Source: Misgurnus anguillicaudatus
Taxonomy: Eukaryota > Chordata > Actinopteri > Cypriniformes > Cobitidae
NCBI RefSeq assembly: GCF_027580225.2
Contig: NC_073337.2
Span: 14,490,001-14,554,000, forward strand
Length of the DNA: 64,000 nt
Direction: 5' to 3'
Shown: positions 46,452 to 57,070 of the stretch, piece by piece
How the letters are laid out: the number at the start of each line of letters is the position of its first letter
Numbering within the stretch: position 1 is the first letter of the stretch
Made by a program: the position numbers and the translations under genes
Notes under the pieces: generated by a model
The model's input: only the letters and a program-made list of their open reading frames with translations
What the model was told of the DNA's origin: nothing
Databases searched by the model: none

Positions 46452-46520
46452 TTGAACATTTATTCATTTAGAAGAAGCTTTTATCCAAAGCAACTTACAA
46501 GAAAGCATTTTGTCATAGAG
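46452..46520. repeat. Short widespread fish repeat
   Basis: CATTTAGAAGAAGCTTTTAT and CCAAAGCAACTTACAAG match a very common fish repeat word; a second copy is at 29011-29060. The source family is not assigned. Confidence 0.5.
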
Positions 46521-46569
46521 TACATTACTGTATCTCTTCCTTGGACTATTTAGAGTAAAGCAGCACATT

Positions 46570-47994
46570 CAGGGAACTACACTAACCTTTTCCACTGGTG
46601 GCACTTGCGCTACCAACTTTTTCAGTTACTGGCGCAAAATATGATTTGGTCGCACATATTTTTTTCAAGTTATATTAAGGTGCTCTGGATAATAATGAAC
46701 AATAATGAAACTGTATTGCATACAGATATGCTTTTTATTTTACTTGCCATCTTTTAAACCACATGCCGCCTTGTTTTCTTAAACGTTGCAGTCGTGTTTG
46801 TGAAAAGGGCAATTATTACCCACTGACAAATAATGGTCTACTATACATGTGACGTACAACTAATAATGTGTGACACAACACAATACTTTGATTTATTGAA
46901 AATTAATATTAATTTCACATTATATTTCATTAATCTAACCACCCCAAACTTTCTTTGCCATTAACAAAGCTGACACTGTTTGTCAAAGCACCACGAAAAC
47001 ACTTACTGTTTTTGCACTGATATATGAAGCAATTAGACCCCTTTTATCAAACTCAATATAATACATTACGATGTATAGTATATTAATAGACAGTGCAGGT
47101 CTGTATATTATAAATGTGACTGATGTTATGACTGATGTTATAATGGTAATAATTTCTATTAGATAGAGCAGAAGCAGTAAAAGTGCCTATCTTTCTATTT
47201 CTCTCTTGCCGATTTAAAAAGCTTAATCCACTTATTTTTTCAGATTTAAAAGTCTACTTGCTGTCCCGGTGACAGACTTTACATTGCTTTGCTCGTTCAG
47301 TGCAATTGGCTTGACATTAGCATAGCTCTTTGCTACAATCTCTGTCCAAACTTAATATGGATATGGTTTTAGAAAAGATATGGTTTATTAATAATAAGAT
47401 TATTAAAAAAATGTGAGAAAGCAAATGCTGCGCGTGGTCGTAACAAGAACCATCGCCATAGAAACCGAAGGCAAGCTGAAACTTCACTCGAGCTTTAGCG
47501 CGGTAGCGCTCATGGCCGTTTTCTGATCGACTCGGGTTATAAACACAACATTAATCAGACTTGGGACCCAAAGTAATTAAACTAGGACCTAACCGGACCC
47601 GACAGACCACTTAAAATATAAACCCGGAACCATACGGGTCCCGCGTCCTCAGTGAAGAAAGACCTCTGCTCAAGTTCAGAAACATGGAAGACACTGCGCT
47701 TGCGTCGCGTCGCACCTAATTCATTGAGAGACAGCTGAGCACGCAAACGCACACTGATAGGGAGAGACACGACGTGCTTTCACCCAAAATGAAGCCAACA
47801 TGTTGATGGCTCAGAGCACGTTATAAAACGTATTCTTAAAATCCACATTTCTGTTTTAATAAATGCTCATAATAAATCATAGCATATTGTCTAAAACATT
47901 AGGTAGCACATTTGCGACCCATTAAAAATTAGGGTCGCAACGGCAGTTCAAAAGGTCGCATATGCGACCATTTTGGTCGCAGTGTAGCTCCCTG
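46570..47994. mobile_element. hAT-like non-autonomous element, 1.4 kb
   Basis: The tips CAGGGAACTACACTAAC and GGTCGCAGTGTAGCTCCCTG are inverted. GGTCGCA words lie near both ends, as in 3582-4790. Flanks AGCACATT and ACATTATA share only ACATT, so no clean 8-bp duplication. A 62-codon reverse frame (47582-47770) is unconvincing. Confidence 0.7.
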
Positions 47995-48142
47995 ACATTA
48001 TATTAAATAAAACCATCATAAAAGCATGCATACGCATTGTTGGCATTTGCATTGTACAACAACTTCGTTATCCAGTCAGAATTTAGAGTGTGAACTATTA
48101 GTTTAAATTAATTTACTTTTCTATGTTCTTATAAAAAGGCTC

Positions 48143-48253
48143 GGTAACACTTTACTTGAAGGGGTGTTCATAAGACTGACATGAAAAATAAACACCCATG
48201 GAACATTTTTCAGCCAATTAAAATACAGCATTCAACGGACCCGTGGTATAACC

Positions 48254-48284
<31 letters not shown>

Positions 48285-48877
48285 TGATATTTTATTGCAT
48301 TTGGAGACCAATTCACCTAAAATTAAATAAAACGGTATAATGATGGGTTAAGCCATGCAGCGTTGGGTCAATATCGCTGGAAAAACAGTTAATTACAGTA
48401 ATTTAATTTTACATTTAATTTAATTTTTTTTATTTTATTTTTAATTTTTTTCTATATCACAACATTTCAGATCCCTCTGTGTGAGGAAGAATTAAGTTGT
48501 CAGTTTATTGTGCACATACATAAAGTTAAGTATAATATTATATAGTCGTCGCTTGCATTTTGTTGAGGTATTTAAAATTATTTTGACATAGTATTAACAC
48601 TTAATGACATTTAAATGACATTATTCTGCTATGTCATGTTTATGACAGATTTATGATAAGTTATGATGTATTGGTTTATGTCAAGTTGTCAAGATAAAGA
48701 CAATTCAAACAATGCAAACATCTTTGCATTAAAAATGACATAATTGAACAAATGACACTTAATGACGGTTGTCATAAATGTGCATAAAATTTCCTTCATG
48801 TTCATGGCACATGTCATGTCGTGATTATGAAAGTGTCATGTCAGTCTTATGAACACCCCTTCAAATAAAGTGTTACC
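48143..48877. mobile_element. Inverted-repeat element with GGTAACACTTTA tips, 735 bp
   Basis: The 41-bp ends (GGTAACACTTTACTTGAAGG... and complement) are almost perfect, differing at a position or two. The interior holds a fragment ending CCCGTGGTATAA (48184-48252, the 32.1-kb family) and an (AAT)n run (48254-48284). No target duplication was resolved and no transposase frame seen. Confidence 0.75.
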
Positions 48878-49182
48878 AAAGGGGCTAAAAAATACAAATC
48901 CATAAAATAAGAACGTGTTTGTCATTTAACGTAAGAATATTAGAAGAATGGACGGCATATGTGAGTTCATTATTTGTGCTCTGCATTGAGCGATTGTCTA
49001 AATAATCAGAAAATTAAAACTGCATGTAAGCAGGAGTGAAGAAGTTAGCTCCAGTCATGCAAACATCTTACTGGGATTAAATCTGATTATTGGAAATAAT
49101 CGCATTATTGGTGTACATGTAAACGTAGTCATTGCGAGCTGAAGTGATGACACAAACAAAACATAACAGTTACTATGATGGT

Positions 49183-49345
49183 ACACTGAAAAAAATGATT
49201 CATTGAATTTAATAATTTTTTTTAAGGTAAGTGGTTGCAATCAATTTATTTAAGCTACATTTAAACAAAAGTTTTATATTTTATTTTACTTTACTAATCT
49301 TTTTTTGTTAAATGTAGCTTAAATAAATTGATTGCAATTTACTGT
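49183..49345. mobile_element. Palindromic MITE with ACACTGAAAAAAATG tip, copy 1
   Basis: Arms 49226-49273 and 49301-49344 pair around TTTATTTAAGCTACATTTAA. The left tip is intact and the right tip is lost. The spacer is the reverse complement of the spacer in the sibling at 56168-56303. Confidence 0.75.
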
Positions 49346-49398
49346 ATGTAAAGAGTGTAACAGTAAGTTTATGGCAGTGGGAGTGACAGTAAAGGAGA

Positions 49399-49423
49399 GT
49401 GTGTGTGTGTGTGTGTGTGTGTG
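49399..49423. repeat. (GT)n microsatellite
   Basis: About 12 GT units; the short Cys-Val frame across it is a simple-sequence translation. Confidence 0.9.
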
Positions 49424-49439
49424 GATAGTCAGTAGATGT

Positions 49440-49612
49440 GCGTCAGTAACCAAAGCGCAGATGAAAGGGTGGAGTTGGTTGGCTGAGATGCATTCGGGCA
49501 GGAAGAGGGCGGCTCTAATTGGCTAAAGAGGAAACGTGTAATGAAAGGCTATTAGCCCTGCCAATAGCCGCAGTGCAACAGAGAGCAAACAAGCCCAAAT
49601 GACCATTATTAT
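49440..49612. other. Unique segment, candidate conserved non-coding element
   Basis: Balanced composition between two microsatellites, with CTAATTGGCT (CCAAT/homeodomain-like) and a stem GGCTATT-AGCCCTGCC-AATAGCC at about 49547-49568. It lacks repeat features. Confidence 0.35.
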
Positions 49613-49613
49613 T

Positions 49614-49637
49614 TCTCTCTCTCTCTCTCTCTCTCTC
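49614..49637. repeat. (CT)n microsatellite, short
   Basis: Twelve CT units. Confidence 0.9.
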
Positions 49638-50062
49638 CCATGTTCTTATATGATTGGGGGAAATACTCTTATTATTATCACTGTTTGGACAAAAGCTATC
49701 ATTGTTAGATGCTAGATGTTAGTGTTTTAAACAATATGTTAATGAATCATTTCTGTCCATAATGTTTTTAAATTTTATAGTAAAATATTTTAATATAAAA
49801 CACAAATTCAGAATGCGTGTATGTGTGTTTATTTGTCAAGTCTGTATCACGAAATTATGTACCTATAGTCATGTAAATTTGTGAGTCTTTTCCGTGACAT
49901 TGACACGTTTTTCGCCTTTTTGCGTGAAAATGTCATGTATTTCTGTTTACGTATCACTGTCACGTATTTGTTACTCAACTGTTTTGTCCTATTTTCAAAC
50001 CATTGACGCTTCGGTTTCGGTTTAGGGTTAGATTTAGCGTTTACATTAGGATGTCACTTTAA

Positions 50063-50426
50063 AGGTGCAGTGTGTAAATTTTAGCGGCATCTAATGGTGA
50101 GGTTGCGAACTGCAACCAACGGCTCAGTCCACTGTTCACCCCTTGCTTTTGAAACACATAGAGAAGCTACGGTAGCCGCCACCGGAAAAACATGCAATTG
50201 TCGGAGACAACTTATTAAAAACACTTTGTCCGCAACATGGCAGCACAAGATGGCGACTTCCACGGAAGGCGACCCTTGGTCTATGTAGATAAAAACGTCT
50301 TATTCTAAGGTAATAAACACATAACGGTACATTATGAAAGGTCTTTATACACCCCTGATAATATAGTTTTGTATATTATTTTGCATTTCTGTCAATAAAT
50401 TCTTCTAAAAATTACACACTACACCT
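50063..50426. mobile_element. TTAA-target MITE, 364 bp
   Basis: The tips AGGTGCAGTGTGTAAATTTT and AAATTACACACTACACCT are flanked by TTAA at 50059-50062 and 50427-50430. The interior (GCAACCAACGGCTCAGTCCA) matches a very common cyprinid MITE as I remember it. Short frames on both strands across it are by-products. Confidence 0.92.
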
Positions 50427-50430
50427 TTAA

Positions 50431-50708
50431 AGGAACAGTAAGTAAGAAATGTATATCAATTAATCATAAAATGGCCCTGATATGTCACTAGACATTAAGA
50501 AATCATGTTCATTTCAAATACTTATATCACTGACAACAGTGTTATGGCCAGGATATTGTCATTTAAAAAGTGGAGTTGCAGCCCTCAACTGATGTTTATG
50601 TTGTCATGTTGCGTATTGGCCACCAGCTGTGTGATTGCAGTACCAGTTTTGGCCACACGTTTTGTGATTGCAATACCAGTTTTGGCCACAATCCTACATA
50701 CTGTTCCT
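50431..50708. mobile_element. TTAA-target MITE, 278 bp, abutting the previous one
   Basis: The tips AGGAACAGTAAGTAAG and CATACTGTTCCT are flanked by the TTAA shared with the preceding element and by TTAA at 50709-50712. An internal 32-bp direct duplication (GTACCAGTTTTGGCCACA, then ATACCAGTTTTGGCCACA) lies at about 50632-50694. The 101-codon frame crossing it has a hydrophobic run but no recognisable domain. Confidence 0.88.
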
Positions 50709-51019
50709 TTAAGTATTGGTTTATACATTTTTTTTATGATTTATTTTTTATATTGTATGATTTTTAAACCATTGTCGCCTGGCATTAGGGTTAGAGTTGG
50801 GTTTGGGTAAGGATGTAATTTTATGTAAATCTAATCCTGAACCGAAGTGACGGTGGTGAGAAAATAGGACAAGGCAGTTGAGTAACAAATACATGACAGT
50901 GACATGTAAACAGAAATACGTGACATGTTCACGCAAAAAGGTGGAGAAATGTGTCAGTGTCAAAGACTAACAAGACTATAGGTATGTCATTTTGTGATAC
51001 TGGGTTGTTATTTGTGTAT

Positions 51020-52040
51020 GGTGTGTGTGTAATTGAACCTCTTTATCTGAAAGTGTATAGCCAAATGTCTGAAATGAGTTTTGCAGACAAATAAGTGTGC
51101 ATGCATAGTGCTTTAATTAAAAAGCTAAACTTTTTGAACATAAATGTTTTTAAAATGGATGATTCAATAAAGAAGAAAAAGCAGTCAATAGGAAACCAGA
51201 ATAGATGGGAACTCAGAAGTGTTAAAGCACCTCAGGGTGAGACCTTAAGAACTTGTTTGATAAAATGACACAATAACACTTCTGCATATTGTAGGGAAAA
51301 GGTTTTGTGTGATCCACATACTTTCCCATAGTTACATTTGAGTTATAGTTTTAATGAGTTTACTCTTATTCTTAAATGTGAAATAAATGGCTATAAACTG
51401 TAGTGTATGTGTATAGTCTAACATCACACCTTTCCTCAAGAAGCTACATAATTTAATGGCTTTAATGTTGGAAGCATAAAGAGTCAAAAAATGTTTTTTA
51501 TTAAAGTTCAAAACACAGTTTTGTGTTGATCTCTGGTTGTTCTCACCCCTTTCAGTGATTTTCAAAGTTTTACGCCTGAACTCTTTTCCTGTTCAGTATT
51601 AGCGTGCATATCACAACTGATCATTTTGGGTCAAAGGCTTTGTTTTTAATACTCCGTGTTTACTTTCCATTCATTGGTTTGAATAATGTTGCCGTTATGC
51701 TATAACCAGTTGAAAGAGTGACCTCTGGTTTTATGAACATAAAAGCGAAGGAGAAACCCAATGGTGGTAGGTAAAAAAGTGAGAGAGAGAGACAGTATCC
51801 TTTCTTAGTTTGACCTTCTCACCGTTGGTTCTCGGTGAAGTTATTCATCATTTACACGATGCGTGAAGTTCACCTTGTCAAAAGTACCCACCCAGCCACT
51901 GGCACACACACTGTGCGTATGTGTTTGATGATCTGCAGGTGCATTGAAATTCATAATACAGTTACTCAAGATTCATAATACAGTTACTCAAGACATATAT
52001 ACAGTCCTTGAATAAATAAGGACACTTTCACACATACACT
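51020..52040. other. Gene-free stretch
   Basis: AT-rich. There is a short direct repeat of ATTCATAATACAGTTACTCA at about 51951 and 51972. No gene or TE end is seen. Confidence 0.5.
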
Positions 52041-52043
52041 AAA

Positions 52044-52160
52044 AGGATTAGTTTACCCAAAAATGAAAATTTCTTCCTCATGATGTTTTAATTCAGTATA
52101 CTTTCGCTTTTTTGTCGAACACAAAAATAAACATTTTGAAAAATCATTGTCAAGGATAGT
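52044..52160. mobile_element. Left-end fragment of a fish foldback family
   Basis: AAAGGATTAGTTTACCCAAA and AATGAAAATTTCTTCCTCAT match the left terminus of the family whose right ends lie at 20279 and 36772. The right part is absent. Confidence 0.6.
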
Positions 52161-52164
52161 TCAT

Positions 52165-52800
52165 AGTAATAAACTATTAGTAGAAGACATTAATTATGTG
52201 GATTAATTATTAAGTGGACTACTTGGTCTTTTTGTTTTTTTAACATCCAGGATAAAAAAAACACACGTGTATAAAAAATGGCTTAAACTATTCTTGCAAT
52301 GTTTATGCACCAAAATGACAAATGTAGGCCTACTTTCAACCATCCTGTTTATCAAAAATCTGAATTGAATGCCGAATTGAATAAATTTATTAATGCAGGA
52401 CACAGAACGAAGGATAGAGGGGTTACACATGAAAGAGGTTGCAAATTTGAGCTCTTTCTGCGACTGTGCTGGTGTCAACATAGTTTATCGATGCATGAAT
52501 GCTGCTAGTGAGATTTGCGAAATCTTAACATTCAGCTCTGAGCGTGCGCGTTTATTCGAATGAATGTGCCCCTGAATCGTAGATATTTACAAATATACAC
52601 ACGTGCACAGCTTTTCTGGCTGCAGCTCAGACATTACGGCCTTCAATTCAGCCACGAAATCGGCTTTTAAAGACGGCCTTTTCAAATGGAAATATATTTG
52701 TCCGTCAAAAGAGTTTGTGCGTGTGTAAAGAGCTGGGTTAGATTTGATGGTAATCATTTCCCCTCTTCTGTGCTTGACCTGATAAGGGTGTGAGACCCTC
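52165..52800. other. Gene-free stretch, partly unique
   Basis: 52600-52800 has balanced composition (ACATTACGGCCTTCAATTC, ACCTGATAAGGGTGTGAG) and could hold a regulatory element. Frames at 52203-52508 have no recognisable domain. Confidence 0.35.
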
Positions 52801-52805
52801 CCTCC

Positions 52806-52860
<55 letters not shown>
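52801..52860. repeat. (CT)n microsatellite
   Basis: About 25 CT units with minor interruptions at the start. Confidence 0.95.
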
Positions 52861-52861
<1 letters not shown>

Positions 52862-52862
<1 letters not shown>

Positions 52863-53720
52863 AGCAGTCCTCTTTTATTCAAAATCTCATCTGCAGATTA
52901 TCTGACTCTCAGGCAGATATTTTTAAGTCCCTGAACTGTCTGGGGCTTTTCAGGTGATATATTGTATGGTTGGTGTCAAGGATTATCAGGTGAATTTTCT
53001 TCTAATAAATTGTTAATGTCATTTATTACACTTTAATAAAAATGTAATTCATTAATTCATTCAGAATTTATTGATTGATGTTTCGTGAGGGAGCTAGCAC
53101 ACTGTATATTGTTCAGCTTTAAATTCTCGCTGTCACACACACACAGACATGTTGTGAAAATGCATATTAATGCATGTTTGTGCACGTGCTGAAGTGCAGT
53201 TGTGAGCCTGCGTGATTGCTTCACGAAAGAAAGTAATCCAAACTATAAACATTCGTGGCACACTTGGGTGTTAATTGTCAGATCCAAACCCTCTGTCCTG
53301 CATTTACACAAGCCGTCTGAGTGACAGAACACCAAACACACCGATGGTTCTCATGTCTTTTTTCTTGATTCAGCTGTGTTTTGACAGTCAAACGTCTGTA
53401 GCAGTTACCCGCATGGACTGAGACAGCAAGATTAATATGTTAAAGATCTGTCAAACATTATGTCAAGGGGTGCTAGTAAAGTGCTGTACAATAACATTAG
53501 TTTTCACTTTTATTATATTTGAGTTCCATTATGTTGGGTTTTCTTGACACTATTTACAGCAAAGGAATTGAGAGACAATTTAAACCTGTGTTAACCACTG
53601 CACTATTGTAAACCTGTAAAGGAGAAACTAATAGTTTTTGGATGTTCGAAACCATGTAAAGACATTTGTTAAAATTTCTTAGTACAGTAAATGTTGAGAA
53701 CATGGATCACTGTTTAGTAG
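52862..53720. other. Unique segment then gene-free AT-rich DNA
   Basis: 52865-52950 (CAAAATCTCATCTGCAGATT, TCAGGCAGATATTTTTAAG) is enhancer-like in composition, next to the CT array. The rest shows nothing notable. Confidence 0.35.
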
Positions 53721-53756
53721 ACATATAATTGTATTATTATTAATTGTATTATTATA

Positions 53757-54598
53757 TTGTTATTATTATTATTATTATTAGTAGTAGTAGTAGTAGTAGT
53801 AGTATTAGCATTAGTATTAGTATTAGTATTAATATTATTAATGATAGTATTATTTAGTGTTGTAGTCAAGACCATCTAAACCGAGACCAAGTCATGACCT
53901 GGACCAAGACAGGCCGAGACAAGACCAAGACTTTAAAGGGTCGAGACCAAGTCAAGACCAAGACCAAGAAAGGCCAAGACCAAGACCAGTGCAAGTCACT
54001 GCATTAAAACACTTATGCCAAAATGTGGAATATTAGGCACTTCTTGTCTGTGTGTGTGCATGTGCGTGCGTGCGTGCGTGTGTGTGCCCGTGCGTGCCAT
54101 CAGAGAGGTTGATAAAATAATCAAAGGCATTGCAAATATGTGGGAATTTATCTTTGTCTATAAGCAAATGAAAGTGAACAAACACTAAAGAGCTGAAATC
54201 AACTTAACCATTTATTCTGAACTGTCTTTACATGGCTTGCTATCCACTTAACACAATGCAGGTGTTTTTAGTAATAAAATTAGAAAAAATGTCATTGGGA
54301 GAAACTTAAACAATGCTTAAACAATGCCAACATCATATGCCAAACCTGAAAAAACTGCATAAAATTAATGATAAAAAATACATTTGTGATGTGCCATCAG
54401 TTGTGGTCTTGACCGGTCTTGAAATAAAATTCCGAGACCAAGTAAAAATGCGGTCGATTCCAAGACGAGACCAAGACCTTTAAAAAGTGGTCTTGAGACC
54501 GGTCTCGCGACCAAGACCGGTCTCGAAAACTACAACACTAGTATTATTAGCATTAATACTATTGATATTAATGGTATTAATATTACTATTATTCATGA

Positions 54599-54657
<59 letters not shown>

Positions 54658-54660
54658 TTA
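53757..54660. repeat. Compound trinucleotide array interrupted by an hAT element
   Basis: (TTA)n, (TAG)n and TATTAG units run from 53757 to 53854 and resume at 54541 as ATTATTAG, (ATT)n and (AAT)n to 54660. The hAT at 53855-54540 separates the halves. The 113-codon frame over the right half is Leu/Ile simple-sequence translation. Confidence 0.9.
53855..54540. mobile_element. hAT element, 686 bp, inside a trinucleotide array
   Basis: The tips TAGTGTTGTAGTC and AAACTACAACACTA are flanked by a perfect GTATTATT duplication (53847-53854 and 54541-54548). Dense GACCAAGAC/GTCTTGGTC words form long subterminal repeats at both ends, typical of transposase-binding regions. The interior is non-coding. 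Confidence 0.93.
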
Positions 54661-54680
54661 GCAGAGGGTTATGTTATCAT

Positions 54681-55073
54681 TAGGGATGCACCGATATGGA
54701 AATTTTGGCCGATACCGATAACTTTTTATATTTGGGGGCCGATAACCGATATATATAGGCCGATAAATATTCATATTAATTTTACAATGAAAAACTCCCA
54801 GACCGCGGACATCTTGTCTTTGCGCTAGACTAGCATACTCTTCTTAAGCCCGCAACATGTGTCATCTTCGTGCTATGTCACAGAAAGCACAAATCAAAAC
54901 TCCACATGGCCAGTAATGAGCAAGTGAAGTGGTTCAACAAAACAAAATAATCCATCATTTATCGGCTTTCATTTTTCGGCCTAATTTTGCTATCAGACCG
55001 ATAACCGATAATATTAAAAATAAGCAGTTATCGGCCGATAACGATATGTCGGCCGATATATCGTGCATCCCCA
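54681..55073. mobile_element. hAT element, 393 bp, CCGATA-rich
   Basis: The tips TAGGGATGCACCGATATGG and CGATATATCGTGCATCCCCA are flanked by a perfect GTTATCAT duplication (54673-54680 and 55074-55081). Clusters of GGCCGATA words occupy both ends, as at 35221-36337. Confidence 0.93.
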
Positions 55074-55084
55074 GTTATCATTGA

Positions 55085-55795
55085 ACCAAAACATGACAAA
55101 AAATTATAGAAATAATTTACAATGCAACATTTCACTCAAGTATACTAATAATATAATTTGAAGCCTTTTCAATAGCAGTCTAAAATTTGTAGACACCCCA
55201 CTTTATATTAGTCAGTTCATATAAGTTTAGTCTGAAGTTCTTAGAACATAAAACATAATTAATATTCAATAAAGCTTATTCTGTCTGTTATCTTGTCTTG
55301 TGTGTTTCTCTTGCTATGTTTCCATTTACCATTATTAATCAAATTATAGCTGTTGAAGTTTCTCAGGTCTCCTGTAATTCCTGTCTTTGATTTAGTCGCC
55401 TCTGTGCATCACATCCTGCCTTCCAACGCCCCTGCTCGCACATTAACGCTGGCCATAGTTTAAAAAAATGTAAAATAAAACTTTAGAGAAAATATTGAAG
55501 CATCAGGTTAATGAATTATTTTTTTCAATTAAGATAAAGAAGCACTTGTTCTTTTGACCCGCTGGGCATGGAGACACATCAAAGCTGTTTTGTACTTCAG
55601 AATATGCATTCATAATGGTTGTGTTTGATTTCTCTCCTTCTCTTGCTCTCTTTTTCTCTCAATGCTCGACTTGTCCTACCATTAGCTGTTCAGATATGCT
55701 ATTAAGAAAACCTCCTTCAGGCCCATTTCTTAAAACAATTTCACCATCCCAGTTCAAAGTATAAATTTTTTATAGTTTGTTTGCATTTAGTTTAC
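55085..55795. other. Gene-free stretch
   Basis: AT-rich. 55370-55460 and 55560-55700 are somewhat balanced. No gene or TE is recognised. Confidence 0.45.
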
Positions 55796-55797
55796 AT

Positions 55798-56440
55798 ATA
55801 CCATGCGTCCGAAATCGCACACTGTGACAGTACATACTAAATTAGATGAAGTGCATACTTATTGACCCTTAAAACGGTACGTTCAATACAGTATGGATAA
55901 GGATAGTTTGAATGAAACATCATGCAACATACTTTGTCATAACAATGCTGCTAAACAAACTTAATTTAACCACAAGGAATAACAGTTTTTATATGTATTT
56001 ACATCAGATTAGACTCGCGTTACACTTTGCACAATTCAAAATCTTGCCGAAAGTAATAGGATATCCGGCTACTTTTTGACTTCGCAGTAAAAAATACTTT
56101 GCTGCCTTAAATTTTTTGTTTTCAACTTACTATTATTTTATAATTATTTATAATTTAATCAATTTTTTTAAGGTAAGTGGTTGCAATCAATTTATTTAAG
56201 CTACATTTAAACAAAAAAGATTAGTAACGTAAAATAAAATATAAAACTTTTGTTTAAATGTAGCTTAAATAAATTGATTAAATTCAATTTTTTTCAGTGT
56301 AAGAACTTTAAGGCAGTAGGATTTTTTACAATGTTACTGTTTTCGAATACTATAAATTCTGACATATTATTCACCTCGAATACTGCTTTTTGCCTACTAT
56401 ACTGTAGTATGGAAAAGCTGATTTCACACACAACGATAGC
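55798..56440. mobile_element. MITE with TGCGTCCGAAATCGCA end, split by another MITE
   Basis: The left end ATGCGTCCGAAATCGCACAC and the right side (ACTATACTGTAGTATGG, GCTGATTTCAC) resemble a fish MITE with ...AGTATGCGATTTCGGACGCA ends. The palindrome at 56168-56303 sits in the middle. The boundaries are approximate. Confidence 0.4.
56168..56303. mobile_element. Palindromic MITE with ACACTGAAAAAAATG tip, copy 2
   Basis: Arms 56168-56219 and 56246-56303 pair as in 49183-49345. Here the right tip (ATTTTTTTCAGTGTAAG) is intact and the left is lost. The spacer is inverted relative to the other copy. Confidence 0.75.
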
Positions 56441-57070
56441 TTTTGTGCTGAACAGCAGTACAACACCAATGTCATGCATGGGCTGTATTGCGCAAATGTA
56501 TAGCTTAAATGGATATGGCTTGTTTAAACATTAATTTACACGTTTAACATTTGAAAAAGGCAATAAATTCACATCAACTAAAGAAAACTCATTCAAAACA
56601 AAGGGAAGGGTTTGAATATGCTAATTGAATGTTAATGTGCTGATGTGTTCTGAATCTAGAATGCCAATTCTGCATTTTTCTCGAGCTATTGTTCATCAGT
56701 CAAACCGGATGGCACTTGTTATCATGCCGTTGATCTAAATTAAACTTTTAATTAAATCTCCAAAGATTTCTTTGCAATTTCTCAATTCAGCAACTATTAA
56801 AATTGCTAAACAGTATGTGTCTATTTTTTTATTTGTGTTACTGTCATTGTATGGTAGATTTAAAAGTTTTGTGTTGACAGGAAAATACTTCACAACAGTA
56901 AACCTCAAATTACAAATAACAGTTTTGTGCATTTCTGTTGCTACATTTGTTGCGTGATCTCAAACCATTTTTAGTGCCATAAAGCACCTATGTAGTACCA
57001 TATTGTGCTATGTAGAACCATATCTGGTGCTATAGTGGTACTATAACACCCCCGGATGGTTCTTCTTGGG

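Larger units (their letters stand above)
49837..51007. mobile_element. Foldback element, TTAGGG-core family, copy 3, with two TTAA insertions
   Basis: The tips CAAGTCTGTATCAC and GTGATACTGGGTTG are flanked by perfect 8-bp TTATTTGT (49829-49836 and 51008-51015). The arms of about 150 bp share GTATTTGTTACTCAACTG and TCACGTATTT-type words with copy 1. The core contains GGTTTAGGGTTAGATTTAG and ATTAGGGTTAGAGTTGGG. Two TTAA elements (50063-50426, 50431-50708) sit between the two parts of the core. Confidence 0.88.

Noticed and set aside
54487..54828. 113-codon frame with a Leu/Ile-rich stretch resembling a transmembrane segment
   Set aside because: The hydrophobic part is the ATT/AAT array and the rest lies in two different hAT elements.
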